Of a stretch of 64,000 nt of DNA, positions 22,185 to 34,482 are shown one piece after another. The stretch comes from Amyloporia xantha. Taxonomy: Eukaryota > Basidiomycota > Agaricomycetes > Polyporales > Adustoporiaceae. The number at the start of each line of letters is the position of its first letter. The stretch's first letter is position 1. The DNA is taken from contig JAYKKR010000018.1 of NCBI GenBank assembly GCA_036971615.1, positions 186,001-250,000 on the forward strand. Direction: 5' to 3'. The position numbers and the translations under genes are program-made. Below the pieces are notes generated by a model, which was given only the letters and a program-made list of their open reading frames with translations, searched no databases and was not told the DNA's origin.

Positions 22185-23107
22185 CTACGGCCGTCCCTCT
22201 GACTCGGACTTGTCCTCTTGGTGTCCATCAGTCGCCGTCACGGTCGCATGCGCAGCCTCCAAGTCCGCCAGTGCCGCCGCGTCGATCGCGCGTATCGCCA
22301 GCAGCCAGAGGCCCAGGTACGCCCACGCGCCGGCCATGACCAGCGCCATGAGCACCTTCGCCTTGGTGCTGTCCCCGTGGTAGACCGCGAGGCAGGTGCT
22401 CGTGCTCGCGGTGATCCACGTGAGCTGGAGGAACGCGCCGGGGGACATGAGCAGCCAGAAGTGCACGTCCTTCGCCGTTACGAGCGTGCCGCCCGCGCCG
22501 ATGCGCTGCCGCGATGTCAGAGTGTCAGTGGGCGGTCGCGACGGCGGGGACGGGCGCGGGGGCGGGGACGCACCGTGAGCAGCGCCCAGTCGGCGCGGAC
22601 GCTCGTGATCACGATGAACGACGAGGTGGAGCATGTGACGGCGAGCAGGGCGCACAGGAACGTGATGCCGATGCTGCCGTACGCGATGGGGTGCGCCCAG
22701 TCCGCGACGCCCGCGTCCGGGGGCGCGGTGGTCAGGAAGGCTGCCGCCGAGCTGCGGGGCGGGTCAGTCGCAGACGGGCCCTGGCGGAAGGGGACGCACG
22801 CACGCCATGAAGACGGAGCAGACGACGCTGGTCGTGCTCAGCCGCACGAGGTATGCGTCCTTCCACTGTGCATACTCCTCCTCGCTCGCGATGTCGTCTA
22901 TCGCGCCGAGCATGAGGCGATTGGATTCTGCAGCGTCGTTAAGCATAGTAGAGGACCCGGCCGTGGATCGCGCCATCACTGCTACTTACGACGGCGCAGG
23001 TACGATATCACGTCCGGCAGCCTGAGGCTCTCGCGTATCGGCGTGCGCAGGACCGGGCGGGCTTCCGATCTGGGCATCCGGTGTTTGGGTGCAGACGTCC
23101 TCGACAT
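22185..23107 (-). CDS. Four-helix membrane protein A (246 aa), unknown function
   Basis: Exons 23107-22990, 22927-22804, 22751-22574 and 22505-22185; introns of 62, 52 and 68 nt; 247 codons including the stop. A short basic N-terminus precedes a conserved segment 'LMLGAIDDIASEEEYAQWKD'. Four hydrophobic helices follow, at about residues 67-85, 103-125, 150-172 and 182-205. The tail is acidic. The neighbour at 24800-25682 is a paralog with the same exon phases (second exon 124 nt in both). Splice phases close perfectly and the encoded proteins align across all junctions, so the model is well supported. I recognise no named family; location in a membrane is inferred from hydrophobicity. Confidence 0.8.
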
Positions 23108-24485
23108 TCGTGCTGTGTGCTGTGTGCGGTGTGCGGTGTGCGGTGCTCGGCGTACAGACCGGCCTAGAATAGGATGTGGGAACACGTAGGGTTTGAGAAT
23201 CCTCGGAGAACGATAGGGGGCGGAAAGCAGGGACGTGGGTCGAGGCATTTATACTGCATCACCTGGCGTGCCTTACATTTCCTTCGCTCGATGTTCGACA
23301 CGTACCTGCGGTGCGTGTCCTGGATATCGCTCGAGGATGCGAAGTATGCATGAACGAGGCTCCTGGACACCACGCCAGCTAGGCGTGGCTTGTCTCCGTC
23401 TGTCTGCTTCGCCGCTACACGCCATTCTGCGTGCACTCACGTGGAAGAGTCTCTCCCACCGCAGGGTCCTGGAAATTTGAGATCCATCGTCTGTGTGCGC
23501 TGGACGTCTGCTAGATGTGCGAGTTACCGTCGGGCATGCCGCCCGTCCATGAGTATCGTTATCGTTCCTCCTCGTCCCCAAGCTCGTCCGCACTCACCGC
23601 CACCTGGAATTGCCATCGAGCGTCTATCTTAGGTATAGCGGCACGTCCCTTCTCACCTAAATCACTCTTCCCCGCCTTGCCCTGCACGCATCCGCATGCG
23701 TGCACGCGGAGCGCTTCATGTCGTCGGTCGGCTCGGAAGCGCGATCATCTGTTTGCGTTTCAGACACCGACGCGGTTCCATTACGTCCGTGACAGCTTCC
23801 GCACCGTCTCCTCCGCACGATGCCGCTGCTCTCTTTGCTGGGATTCTGTGACAATAGCCCATGGTCACATGCGGCGCTGCACCGTCGCGCGCTGCGCCCT
23901 CAGAGTCGGCGGAGGGGCCCACCGAAATCTGGGCCGTATCAGCCGACTGACAGCACTGAAATGAGCGGGGGGAAGCAAAATTGTGGCTTGGCGTGGTGAA
24001 CTGTGGTTAGACAGAAACGATAGGTGCACCTGGCGGTCACTGGGCGGTGTCATGATCGCAATAATATATACATCGCGAAAACATGCTTCTACGAGACGTC
24101 GAAGACCGCGACGCAGGTGCCTACTCGAGCGACAATTTTTGTGGCGACGGATTATGGAGGGGTTAACGGTGTTGGCCGGGATTGCTGGATGCCTAACTCG
24201 TGCTCCGACTGTCACTCCCAGGGAGCATACGCAGCGCTGCCTCGTCCTCGGGGTGCTCTACGCCGGAACGCATCTCGGCCTCTCAAGCGTGCGGCTTTGC
24301 GGGGTGCGTTTTGGGGGATGCATGAACGAATGAGTACTCTTTAACGAGATTGAGAATGCTCTGCGCATTGTCTGATAGCCATACAGAAATCATTTGATGG
24401 TGAGGACGTACCAGTATGAGGTAAAAATGGCACATAGGAGTGTACCTGACACCAATGCAGTAGTCTAATCTAATAGAGCTGCAGC
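23108..24485. other. Spacer between the two membrane-protein paralogs
   Basis: About 1.4 kb. Open frames of 90-150 codons on both strands at 23164-24344 are Arg/Ser-rich, mutually overlapping and not recognisable. The promoter of membrane protein A should lie in the first few hundred bases, but no clear TATA box was seen. Confidence 0.4.
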
Positions 24486-24641
24486 CTAGATGATAGTTCC
24501 GTCAGGATGCTTCGAGATGTCATCCGCACCGGCGATAACACGGGGGTAGAAATAAACCACTTCTTGCAGCTCACCTGGCTCCAGTCGGATTACAAACGTA
24601 AATGGACTATCCATAAACTGCACCGTATCTGTCCCGTACAT
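24486..24641 (-). CDS. Short ORF of protein-like composition (51 aa), possible gene remnant
   Basis: From ATG at 24641 to TAG at 24486. The frame is open about ten codons further upstream to a stop. The composition is balanced and protein-like ('FVIRLEPGELQEVVYFYPR'), unlike the Arg/Ser-rich shadows nearby, and the opposite strand is not similarly open. I cannot assign a family. It could be the last exon of a decayed gene, or chance. Confidence 0.3.
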   Translation of the reverse strand: MYGTDTVQFMDSPFTFVIRLEPGELQEVVYFYPRVIAGADDISKHPDGTII

Positions 24642-24799
24642 GATGGCCTGTGGCTGAATGGCCAATCTTGCGAGTTAATCTTACTAAAACTTGAAGTTCT
24701 CTGATACTATAGAGCTCTTCTCTGATTCGAAGACCAATTTCCACAAGATATTGGAGCTCGTGCAATTAGGAACCTACTTCGAACACACATCATAAGCAA

Positions 24800-25682
24800 T
24801 CATATAATCGGCCCCGTGACCGGTGTCGGATCATCCGATTCACCCTTTGGAAAGGGCTGAATGATCACCAATGTCATGACCAACCAAAGACATAGAAACA
24901 CCAGAGATACCGCAACCACCAACGCCACGATCACCTTCGCAGGAGTGCTGTTCCCATAAAACACTGCAGCGCACAAAGTGACGCATGCCGCAATCCATGT
25001 CCCTTGCAGTAATGCGCATGGAGCCATGAGAAGATACAAAAAGAAATCCTTTGATATATCGATAGTATCCATTCGCTATGCGCATGTCAGTAGCTGAAAG
25101 CTCATACTGAGGGCGGAGCTCATCACTCACAGTCAGCTGAGTCCACTCAATGTCCATTGAGATTATCATGATCAACGTTGAAGATGAAACGGCTTGCAAA
25201 GCTGTCACAAACGTGAGCCCCAAACTGCCGTAGACCACCGGGTGCCTCCAGTCAGCGATACCGGCATCCTCTGGCGGAGTCGTCAAGAATACGGCTGTGG
25301 TACTGTATGTTTAAATGATTAGAAACTCCACGAGTCTAGATTTCCACAGTGTAAAACGCACGTCATAAATACTGAACAGACCACGCTTATATTGTTGAGA
25401 CGTTGCGCATATCGGTCCTTCCACTGTTTGTAAGCCTTCTCGTTAGTTATGTTGTCTACTGGGCCAAGTGCAAGTCGCAAGGCCTCTGCAGTAATAAAAA
25501 ATCAACCATGAGTTGAAACGAACTACTTATGTCAAATAATAGAATTACTCACGATGCAAAACCAGTTTTATTACTGCCTCAAGCTTTGCCACACGCGGAT
25601 GAGAAGCGTTACTTTGATAACGTTCCCATTCGCTCCGAATCGCTTCGAGATGCCTACGCCAGTATGGTGTTCTTGCAGACAT
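24800..25682 (-). CDS. Four-helix membrane protein B (233 aa), unknown function
   Basis: Exons 25682-25553, 25485-25362, 25302-25131 and 25075-24800; introns 67, 59 and 55 nt; 234 codons including the stop. It is a paralog of membrane protein A: 'LALGPVDNITNEKAYKQWKD' aligns with its segment of the same place, and 'TTPPEDAGIADWRHPVVYGS' with the corresponding loop. Four hydrophobic helices, the last two being 'LYLLMAPCALLQGTWIAACV' and the region around 'VIVALVVAVSLVFLCLWLVM'. The codon usage is AT-richer than that of copy A. Both genes point the same way and are separated by 1.7 kb, consistent with tandem duplication. Confidence 0.8.
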
Positions 25683-26359
25683 GTGTACACACTGTGAAGA
25701 TTGTTCAGTGGAGTGCTACGAATTCTGAGAAAGGACTACTCCGACTTTAAGTGCAATCCTGGCCTGTCGTATGTGCTGCGCAACTCGTCAGGAACACTGC
25801 AGAGAATGCCATGCCCGACACACGATGGACGAGCCCATTAATTTCCAACTGAGATACCAACTATTAGAAACAGGTTCTATGACCCATAGATACGGGGGAA
25901 AGCCTCAAGGCCTAAGCTTACGATCGAAGTGACGGCCTTGGCCGTGTAAAGCAAGGTCAGCGAACGTTCCTCTGGTAGACTTGTTGTGTTCGAACCATAA
26001 GCTGTGGTGAAGGATTTCATGAAGTTGGATATAACTCGACAACGCGAATCCCTTGCACGTTCCAAGTTTTCTAGATCTGTCTATATCTGTACTCGCATAT
26101 TTTAGTGGTAGGGAGTCCTATGAAATCTTCAACATACCAACAGGGACATCATAGAGTGAAGAGTGAAGGCGAATGATACACACTTTCCAATTATGGCCGC
26201 TGTTGTGCAGCTTTGGAGTGATCCTCTTTAGCATCTATTAAAGTTAATCATAACGGTCCGAGGACCCGTGCGAAGGATTATTTCGCATCGCCATGTTTGG
26301 ATGTTGCCGCACAGGTTTGAACAGGTGTTGTTTGCAGGGGTCTGTGATCATGTATCATT

Positions 26360-26400
26360 GTTAGCTATGTCGTCCACCGCGCCAATATGGGACTGCAGCA
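26360..26400 (-). pseudogene. Relic of a third membrane-protein paralog (exon 2 fragment)
   Basis: GTTAGCTATGTCGTCCACCG and the following bases match the exon-2 sequence of membrane protein B on the same strand at about 25442-25487, coding for a peptide of type 'GAVDDIAN' up to the exon's acceptor CTGCAG. No other exon is convincingly present nearby; an ORF at 25877-26065 is too weak to assign. Confidence 0.4.
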
Positions 26401-28007
26401 CAATTAGGAACGCAGTATACATATCGCCCTAGTTGTCACAGGAATAAGATCGCGGCAACTCATGACAGCGGAAGTAGAATAAAAACCATAATACGTCCTC
26501 ATGCCTTGGTAAGGACCGAGCTCGTTTTCAATCTGGCCGTATGAGTTTTTCCTTGCGATTTGCATTGTATTGAGTACGGTGCACGATTAGATTTGGAATC
26601 TAGATCTAGTGGCACGTAGGTAGAGGGTATCCTGCCTAGACCTCAGGAAGTTCCCGAGCACGGCAAGAACGTGTTCTCGATGCGCCCTGAGTATCGATAA
26701 TTGGACCGCCATGTCCGTCACTGTGTCTCTGTCAAATTTGTTTCTGCCGGTCGATGGCCTGGAAAGTAGTAGTGCGAAGCAATGGATGGCAAGCAGTAGG
26801 TTGATTGTATGGATCAGGAGACTAGTTGACTGAGAGCCGCATGTAAATGACAGGGAAGATGACCAACAGATGACTGAACAGTGTCTGAAGCATATACATA
26901 TGTGCACGCTTCCATGGCTCTTATCGCATGCGTGTGCATGCAGGCCAAGGCAGGGAAGCGTGATTCAAATAAAAATGAGTTTAGCGCACCGGTAGATCCT
27001 ACACAAGAAGGTTGCAATGTCTGAGCACTGGTCTCGGATAGGAGTGCATGTGGTAGTCCGGCCACGCACCAGAGCGATGCCCACGGGCGAGTGACAGGGC
27101 CCATGATGACCTTGAGTGTTCCCCACGATGTACTGTCTGAGGCGGTATTACGACTCATCCGAGTTTGTACGCGGTCCAATTGAAGACGATCTAGTCCCTC
27201 CTTGCGGGCTGCAACATGTTCGATCATGTTTGCACATAGCATATGTCTCTCCAAAATGTATTTTCCAGGGCTCTGAAACGCGACGCCGTCCAAGCTTAGT
27301 GCTCAGAGATCTTCACGCATGCAGGTGGACCCGATGTGAATGGAAGACGACATTGTTCTTTCAAAGCGAATTGGATGAAATCTCAAACCTGAGGACTTGC
27401 GTGATGGGTATTGTGGGTGTGAAGACAGGGAAATGTGGAGACACTGAAGCCGCTACGCGCCAATACAGACACATCATAGGACTTCAGATGCCATCAGAGG
27501 CGACGGGTGTGGGAAAATGCGTGTAAGGCAGGCGGCGCGCGATTGAACGATATGCAGGCGACTATGGGGTAGGGCTGTGGATGCCCTGACTGTATCATCG
27601 TTGGGATGACACGACAATGAGCGCCAGGTAAAAAAAATATCGTGGGTTTGATGTGAAAGATGTGTTTGACGCGATCTAGGCTGCGTGGGACAATCGCTTC
27701 AGTAATTTAACAATCGTGTCATGAGTATGCGATTTATACATGTAATGACCTGGCAATAGCAGCCATGCAGTCGATGTGGAAGACGTACCAGGATGCAGTA
27801 ACCTAACGAAGACCGACGCAGTACTGTCTGATCAGTTTAGTTATAGATCAAACTAGAAACTCGCCCTATAGCAAGGCCAATACACATGTCTATCTCGAAT
27901 CCCAGACGTGATAATGCAACCGGAATCCTATGCAATCGTCTACCAGTGCCTGGCTCTACTCGGGTTATATGTTGGAGATATAAGCGATCGGGCGTGCACC
28001 TTGTGAT
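26401..28007. other. Gene-free spacer
   Basis: Overlapping open frames up to 159 codons on both strands, none recognisable. One minus-strand frame at 26587-26907 has a hydrophobic centre and could be an exon of an unknown membrane protein, but I found no splice partners. The 3' flank of F-box gene 3 lies at the right end. Confidence 0.4.
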
Positions 28008-29758
28008 TCATTGAGCAAGAGGATTAACAGCAGATGCTTGCGCCTCCCTACTCAACTGCATCTCAGCAGCGATGTCGAGGAGGGCTCTCCATCGCACCCA
28101 GGTGTGCCGATTGGGGTAAACCATTGTGCTTGGAGAAACGTAGTCTGTGTCCAGCGTCGGGAAGAGGCCGTCGAGTATCCGCGCAAATCTGCGGACGTCC
28201 GGAACCTCTGGCGCATACATGAAACTGAGCTCGCGCAGACCGTGCGACACCAGGGGTAACGCTTCCAGGGGAAGAGAAGGATCATCCTTCATGCCTGGTA
28301 AAGACAACGTCTTCAAACCGGGGCAGTGTTGAGCGAAGTGAACCAGGGTAGATATCGACGGCACCGAGCCCTCTATCCAACAGCGGAGGGTGAACGTCTT
28401 GACGCTGGGCCAAGCATATGCCAGTTGGCGGAAATCCTCGTCAGGTAGGCCTAGTTTCAGATCGAAGAAGTCCAGATCGATATTCTCCAATTGGCCAAGT
28501 ACGAAGAGCGGTTGGACTAGATTGGCGAGTCCAAGCGCTCTGACCTGTGTCCAGCGCCGCCTATATGGGATGAACACCTTCAGGCTATGCAGAGCTGGGA
28601 ACTTCGTACATAGAGCCAGGCTGTTCACGATCCCTTTGCAGTCGATGGGGCTGTAATCTTTGTCACCGTACAACAACGAAAGTGACTGAAGTAGAGGGAG
28701 AGACAAGGCATGCAAGGATCGGAGAATGGTTGGCTGGTACCCTGTTATTGACAGCTTTTCCAGCCGGCTGAAGCCATCGCAGACAGGGATATCCCCGATC
28801 TCCAATGCGATGCTAAGGTCCGAGAGGCTTCCCAAGCCTGCGATGACGCGAAGGGAACGAGGGTCCATAGCGTGAAGTGCATCGGATATATGCAATCTTT
28901 GGAGCTTTTGGAATGCCGCCAAACAGAGCAGTGCATCTGTCTCAAGAGGGCTCGTTCGGCTAATATTCCGTATGGAAAGTTGCTCTAACGCGGGATTCAC
29001 AGAGAACGCGTGTCGGAGCAAGTTCGCTAGGACACATTCAGCATCCTGCGTCGCAGGATATCCATGTTGCACCACCGTTTCGTAAAAGCCGATAGACAGA
29101 TCGCGAGTCGATGATGAGATGAGGGAGAATAGGCTCATACCGCCTGCTGACAGCTGCGTACATTCGAGCTTATGCAGCTCAGGGACAATAGGTTTGCCAT
29201 CGTTGTACCGCAATAGCGAGACAAACACCGACGGATCTATACCATCTTTATCTTCGCTGTACCTCACAGAGCGCACGCGCTTGGCGTACTGCTGAAATCG
29301 CTCCCACTCGGTGGGGCGTATCTCCCCTTGCAGGGTCTGTCGGACATCTCATCAGCACAGGCAATATGACAACGTGAGCGTAAGAGTCGTACCCATGTGC
29401 ATGTGGGCTCTGACTTCTGCCAGTGTGAATCGTCCGATACATCCGATACAGTTCGAGTATCGATCTGGAGGTTGTCTTCGTCATCATATACTCCAGGGTG
29501 AGTCTGCGTTTCGAGATCAGGGATGTCACTTTGTTTGAAACAGGATAGTAGCTTGAACAAAGGTAACATATTGTCCAGTTCCTTCCAGAGCGAGTACAAT
29601 GCGGGATCTAGAAATGCTCTAGAGACTCGCGCCAATTTTGCTATTTCCATACGATTGCGTATGCGGACATCGTCTCTCAGGCCATCTCCGCGAAATGGAA
29701 ATTGAGCCAATATAGCGAGGAGAATGTCTGATACTTGCAGGGCACGATGAGAGGTCAT
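28008..29758 (-). CDS. F-box-like / leucine-rich-repeat protein 3 (564 aa)
   Basis: Exon 1 is 29758-29393 (122 codons), a 56-nt intron follows, and exon 2 is 29336-28008; 565 codons including the stop. The N-terminus 'MTSHRALQVSDILLAILAQF' corresponds to F-box-like starts of the other two paralogs. As in those, the intron follows Trp in phase 0 and exon 2 opens with 'TLQGEIRPTEWERFQQYAKR'. The remainder is leucine-rich solenoid sequence. Unlike paralog 2 the frame is intact. Family role: SCF ubiquitin-ligase adaptor; target unknown. Confidence 0.82.
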
Positions 29759-30945
29759 TCCGAATAGCCAGAAGATGTTGGAGGAAAGCCGGGAGAAGGG
29801 CGGCCATAGTGGTAAATATCAATTCCCCGGAGGAGTCACCTAATCATGCTCCGGAGTCCCTTCCTTCCACGGGGTGACTCTATCACGTTATCCGGCACGG
29901 GTTGTGCGCAGAGTCCATGACAACTTGAATGGTTCCAGCACGCGCCTTTTTGTTATTCAATTCGAAAACATAGCGATAGATGAACATTGCGAATTGTCTT
30001 ACCGACAGTTGTCGTCGATTGCATATACAATTCAAGACGCCATAGTTGAGACCGACGATGGTTCAAGTGCACATATGTTGTCACACCCAGTCAAAGAATA
30101 AATGCCATAACCAATGCGATCAATACTGCCGCAATAATACTGTCTCCAAAGCATAGGCAGGGTAGGCTGACGTGGCCGGCGACGGATCGAGTCTATTGCA
30201 GAAGAGCGCAAGATGAACGGGTTCAAAATCCAAATACTGTTTCACTCAACGCTCGGGGTCAATAGCTACGGTGTGACATTCGTCACGTGAACAGACGCGC
30301 ATTATCCTGTCACATAGTGTTTAGAGTGGGTCCTTCCCGCTTCAAGACTCAAGTTGTTACCACCTGCATAGTAGTAGTCCTTATACATCCATGCTTGGAT
30401 TCTCTGTCGAGGCTTGTCTATTCTACCTGCAGCGACGGCTCCTTGTCAATATAGGCACGGCTCCTACTACCTTCCATTTTGTTGCACCCATTGGATTACG
30501 ATCTAACCCAGACTATCTATTTCACCTCGGGGATTGTATTCATTATGATCTTGACTATGTGCTGCGTCCTTGTCTTTGGACAGATATTTATAATTGCTAT
30601 GTGAGTGACTTTCTCTAGCTTCCAGGTATGTCGTCTGAAGTTATTTCGGCGACGAGTCAATAGGTGATCTGTAGATCTCACCATCTTTCATGCTTAGTCT
30701 AGATCGGCAATGTGTATGTTTCACTATCGCAAGCCTCGTCCAGTCTGAATCCTAATGCAGGACCAAAGTGAGTCCGCAGGAAACGAAGGCAGCAGACACC
30801 TTTTTTGAGACCGACGCGGATCGACCTGCTTTCCGCCATCCGCATCCTTCTTGATATCCGCTCTCAACGATTGCTGCATTTTGTAAATCCGAACATACAT
30901 CCGCTTTCTTTGCTTCCGTGCAGATCTCAGCATTTGATCTTGATC
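29759..30945. other. Divergent intergenic region between F-box 3 and RhoGAP genes
   Basis: About 1.2 kb shared upstream of two genes that point away from each other, so both promoters must lie here. Only short unassignable ORFs. A pyrimidine-rich tract precedes the RhoGAP start codon. Confidence 0.5.
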
Positions 30946-33900
30946 ATGCCCTTCTACTCCCGGCGCTCGAAAGCGCCCCCTTCTCCTGAGCCTGCGCCTG
31001 CGCCTTCGCCCTCACAGCCTCGGCGCCGTTCTTCTCTTCCATCCAAGAGCAGCAGACTCTCCGTTGACTGTAACATGGACGACAGACCTTCCATCATGGG
31101 TGTCCTTTCGGAAGCACAAAGCCATCAGTCACCGCGCGGGATCCTCAGGCAGCCCCAAGCTGGTCCCAAGGGCCGTTCATGCTCACCTGCGCAACGCTAC
31201 GACAGCACACGTCTTCAGTCGAGCCCTAACGCTCACACCAAAACTCCTCGGAAGCCCGAGCAACAAGCCAGAGGGAAGCGTCACTCTGTTCCGACGATCC
31301 CTGCTGGGGATGCTTACCCATACAAGCGGTTCTCTTCCCTCCCTACCTCCCAGCTCGCCGTCCTAGAAGAGCATGGCTCCTGCGAGACCGCACACTCTGA
31401 CGCCGACACTGTTCCTCGCCTTTCAACTCTCCTGCATCCCAAGGTCCGCTCCATCCGCATAGTGGATACTGAATTCGACCGCCTGGCGCGAGCATGTGGC
31501 GAGCTGCCCATCGGTTTGAACCCCGCCCGCCAGCGCTCCGCTTCCTGCAATGTGATTTCGACGTCTGCAGAGACGGATGACACTTGTTTTTCACCCGAAT
31601 GGCGTTGGGATCCTGACGCTTCGCAAAATATTCCTCGTCCGAGGTCTGCTGGCACGAACAGGCGCCAATCGATCACAGAGCAGCCTGAACTGCCCGCACT
31701 TCCTCCATTCCAGCCCGCAGAGCCGTTCGAAGTGCTCAAGTCGCTGAATCGTGTGCTGAGAGTGGAAAAGCAACGATTAGAGGATTATATCGAGGTGGAG
31801 GAATTCCTCCAGCAGAAGGAGAGAGAAGCTGAGGCGCGTCAGAAGCGATTAGAGAGACTCCAATCGGGAGAGGATGGAAAGGAGGAGGAGAAGGAGGACA
31901 ATGGCGAGCAAAAGGACCGTTCTCGTGCGTCGAGTTCTTCATTTCATACTAATAAACCAGACTGACGTCCCTTATATCACCCTGTGCTGATTGCAGGCGT
32001 GTTCGGTGCGAAGCTACAAGATGCTCTGGACGGGTCATGCACAATGACTGTGATGGGAGGTTGTCAACACGAGATCCCCACCGTGGTGTATGCATGTGTC
32101 GAGGAACTCTATCGCACCGGTGAGTTTTGCATCTTAATACTCTAAACAAATATTCGAACAAGCTCTGCGACGTCCTAGGTATCTATCAGAGCGACCTGTT
32201 CCGCGCACTTCCTAATCGGTCGAACCTGGTCGAACTTGTGCGCATGTTTGACGAGATGTCCACCACTTCCACATCCGCGCCTTCTTTGGTACTCCGTCAC
32301 GCATCTATGGCGGACATCTGTGCTGTCCTCTCTTCCTTCGTCAACTCCCTCCCAGAACCCCTACTGGATCGCACCATCCACGACGCGCTCTGGACTTGGT
32401 GCGTCCGACCAGCGGTGGTGCGTGACGACGAAAGGCGCGCACAGGAGCTGAAGGCCGAGTTCGAGGAATGCGTCCGGCCGCAGCCCAAGATGTGGCGGAA
32501 GCGCTCGCACTCCGAGCCGAAGGTCCCGTCCTCCTCTTCGCCCATGCTGCCCAAGACGCCCGAGGAGCTGCACGACGAGATGGCGGAGAAGGAACGCCCG
32601 CAGGTCGCCATCGCGCGCTACGTCCTGCAGCTGATCCCCGTGGAGCACCTGTCCCTCCTCGCGTACCTCTTCGCCTTCTTCACGCAGATCCCGCTCTGCC
32701 CCGAGAACGGGCTCACGTACGAGGACCTCGCGCGCATCTTTGGACAACATTTGTTAGGCGGGCCGAGCAAGAATGCGGCGAGGGTCTTGATGGTGTGGCT
32801 GCTGAACAGGTGGCCCCGGATCTCAGAGGGCCTTCTAGGTTTGGGAGACGATGGAGGCGAGCAGGCAAGCTCAAAGGCTGCGCGCAGGGGCTCCGTGACC
32901 TCAATTCGAGGAACATTCGCTCCTACAGACACCATCGAGTACCGACGCTATGACCAAGCGATTGCTCCCGACGAAGACGATCCATACATACCTACGACCC
33001 GTGGTCCGCGCCTAGGAGCTCCTTCCGACGCTCCTCCCAATGCTCCTTCGCGACCGGGACGGCCCTCTTCCTCTTCCGTCTCTTCTCAAGGATCGTCGAG
33101 CGCCGATAGCAGCGAACTCAGCGAAAACATGGACTCTCGAGGCCGGGTCGGGTACAATGTGCTCGGGAGGGAGGTAGATTATAATCCCAGTCTTCGCATG
33201 AAGGACGCTCCGCAGAGCAACGTTCTTCATGTTGTACATGAGCAGGAGGACTTTCACATCCCGCGCTATCGGGAGGTAGAAATAAACAGGACGTCCTTCG
33301 CCGGTATGTTTTATATCGTCAGCCTACCCTGTGTCACTAATGATTCTTAACCTGTGTGTGCCGACAGATGAGCAAGAATCCCTGCAGACCAACAACTATT
33401 TCAGGATGGAGCGCAGGGCCACGTCCGACAGCATCTACTCCACAGGTGAGTTGTTAGATTTCTATTCTAGGTTGAAGTATTTTCGCTGATTCATGAACTG
33501 CCCCTTTCAGCTGACGACGACAACGGACAGGATCACTATATCCCAAAAATTGACGAGAGCATGCATCGCCCCCTATCATCTCCGACCGAGGAGCGCCGCG
33601 AGCGCACGGAGAGTCCCGCCTCTCGCGCCGGCTTCCATGCTCTTCCGCCTCGTCCTCCCACAGCAAACGTCACACTCTCCTCTGCTCTACAGCGCATCAC
33701 CGAGCTCGAGCGCGAGCTGCAACGTGCCCGAGCGCAAGGCACCGGCACCAGCATCGGCATCGATATCGTCGACCGCGCGGAGCCAAAATGCGGTAGTGTA
33801 GTGGCAGATCGAAGACCAGAACCAGACTGCTTACCGGGCAGCGAAGATGCTGACGCGCATATGCTAAGGGATGCGGATGAGATCAAGCGGCGGTTGGAAG

Positions 33901-33980
33901 TCGCGCTGAGCGAACGGGACGACGCGCGGAAGCTCGTGCGCGATCTCAGGCGGTTCATGGATGGCGCACTTGAAAAGTAG
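30946..33980 (+). CDS. RhoGAP-domain protein (924 aa)
   Basis: Five exons: 30946-31924, 31997-32119, 32179-33303, 33368-33445 and 33511-33980. All introns are GT-AG and all are phase 1; 925 codons including the stop. Start chosen as the first ATG ('MPFYSRRSKAPP'). Residues 1-260 are Ser/Pro-rich and basic, 285-325 form an acidic coiled coil ('EVEEFLQQKEREAEARQKRL'). A RhoGAP domain covers about 327-590: 'VFGAKLQDAL', then 'YRTGIYQSDLFRALPNRSNL' with the presumed catalytic Arg in 'LFR', and 'LPEPLLDRTIHDALW' typical of helix regions that bind the GTPase. A ~75-residue basic insertion splits the domain. The C-terminus has two short coiled coils. Function: accelerates GTP hydrolysis by Rho/Cdc42-type GTPases controlling polarity and actin. 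The usual GxxRxxG motif has Asn in place of its second Gly. Confidence 0.88.
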
Positions 33981-34397
33981 CAGGTGCGCTGTAAGCACGC
34001 ATTCTTACTCTATCGCCTTAGTGTTGTATACATGATGTTATAATACTGCTATTTGTACGTTTGCGCCGTGCCAAATATCCTATAATTCGTATCGATTCGT
34101 CGGGACGCAGAGAAAACAAATATCTCCCAGCGCTGCACCGAGCTGGGAGAGCATTATCATCACCGCCCAGGTAGTGATGGCTGCACTCGACAGAGGGCCG
34201 GGGCCTTGCAGGTTAGTCTGACGAATAACGTGGTGCGGAATCTGCGGATGCTAACAGATGCTTCCGAAGTGCGGATGGAGATCGGCACCGCCAAACGTTT
34301 GTGACCTCGGAACGTTACTACTTTCCGCCGCCGGCGTGCCAAACGCCCGCATGTCGCATGGAGTGGACCAGGTAGGCCTGCGGCTTCCGGGACAAGA

Positions 34398-34409
34398 CAT
34401 ATAAACCGC
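34398..34409 (+). promoter_or_regulatory. TATA box of small secreted protein 1
   Basis: CATATAAACCGC, 74 bp upstream of the ATG. The identical 12-mer precedes the next gene at 35295-35306. Confidence 0.7.
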
Positions 34410-34482
34410 AAAGCGAACGAAGAGTCTAACCTTTCTACCATCACCATCTCAACACTCCATCTCTGCGAAAACATCTTTCAGC

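Noticed and set aside
25877..26065. ORF considered as exon 4 relic of the third membrane-protein paralog
   Set aside because: Only vague similarity of hydrophobic residues, no alignable motif or splice sites.
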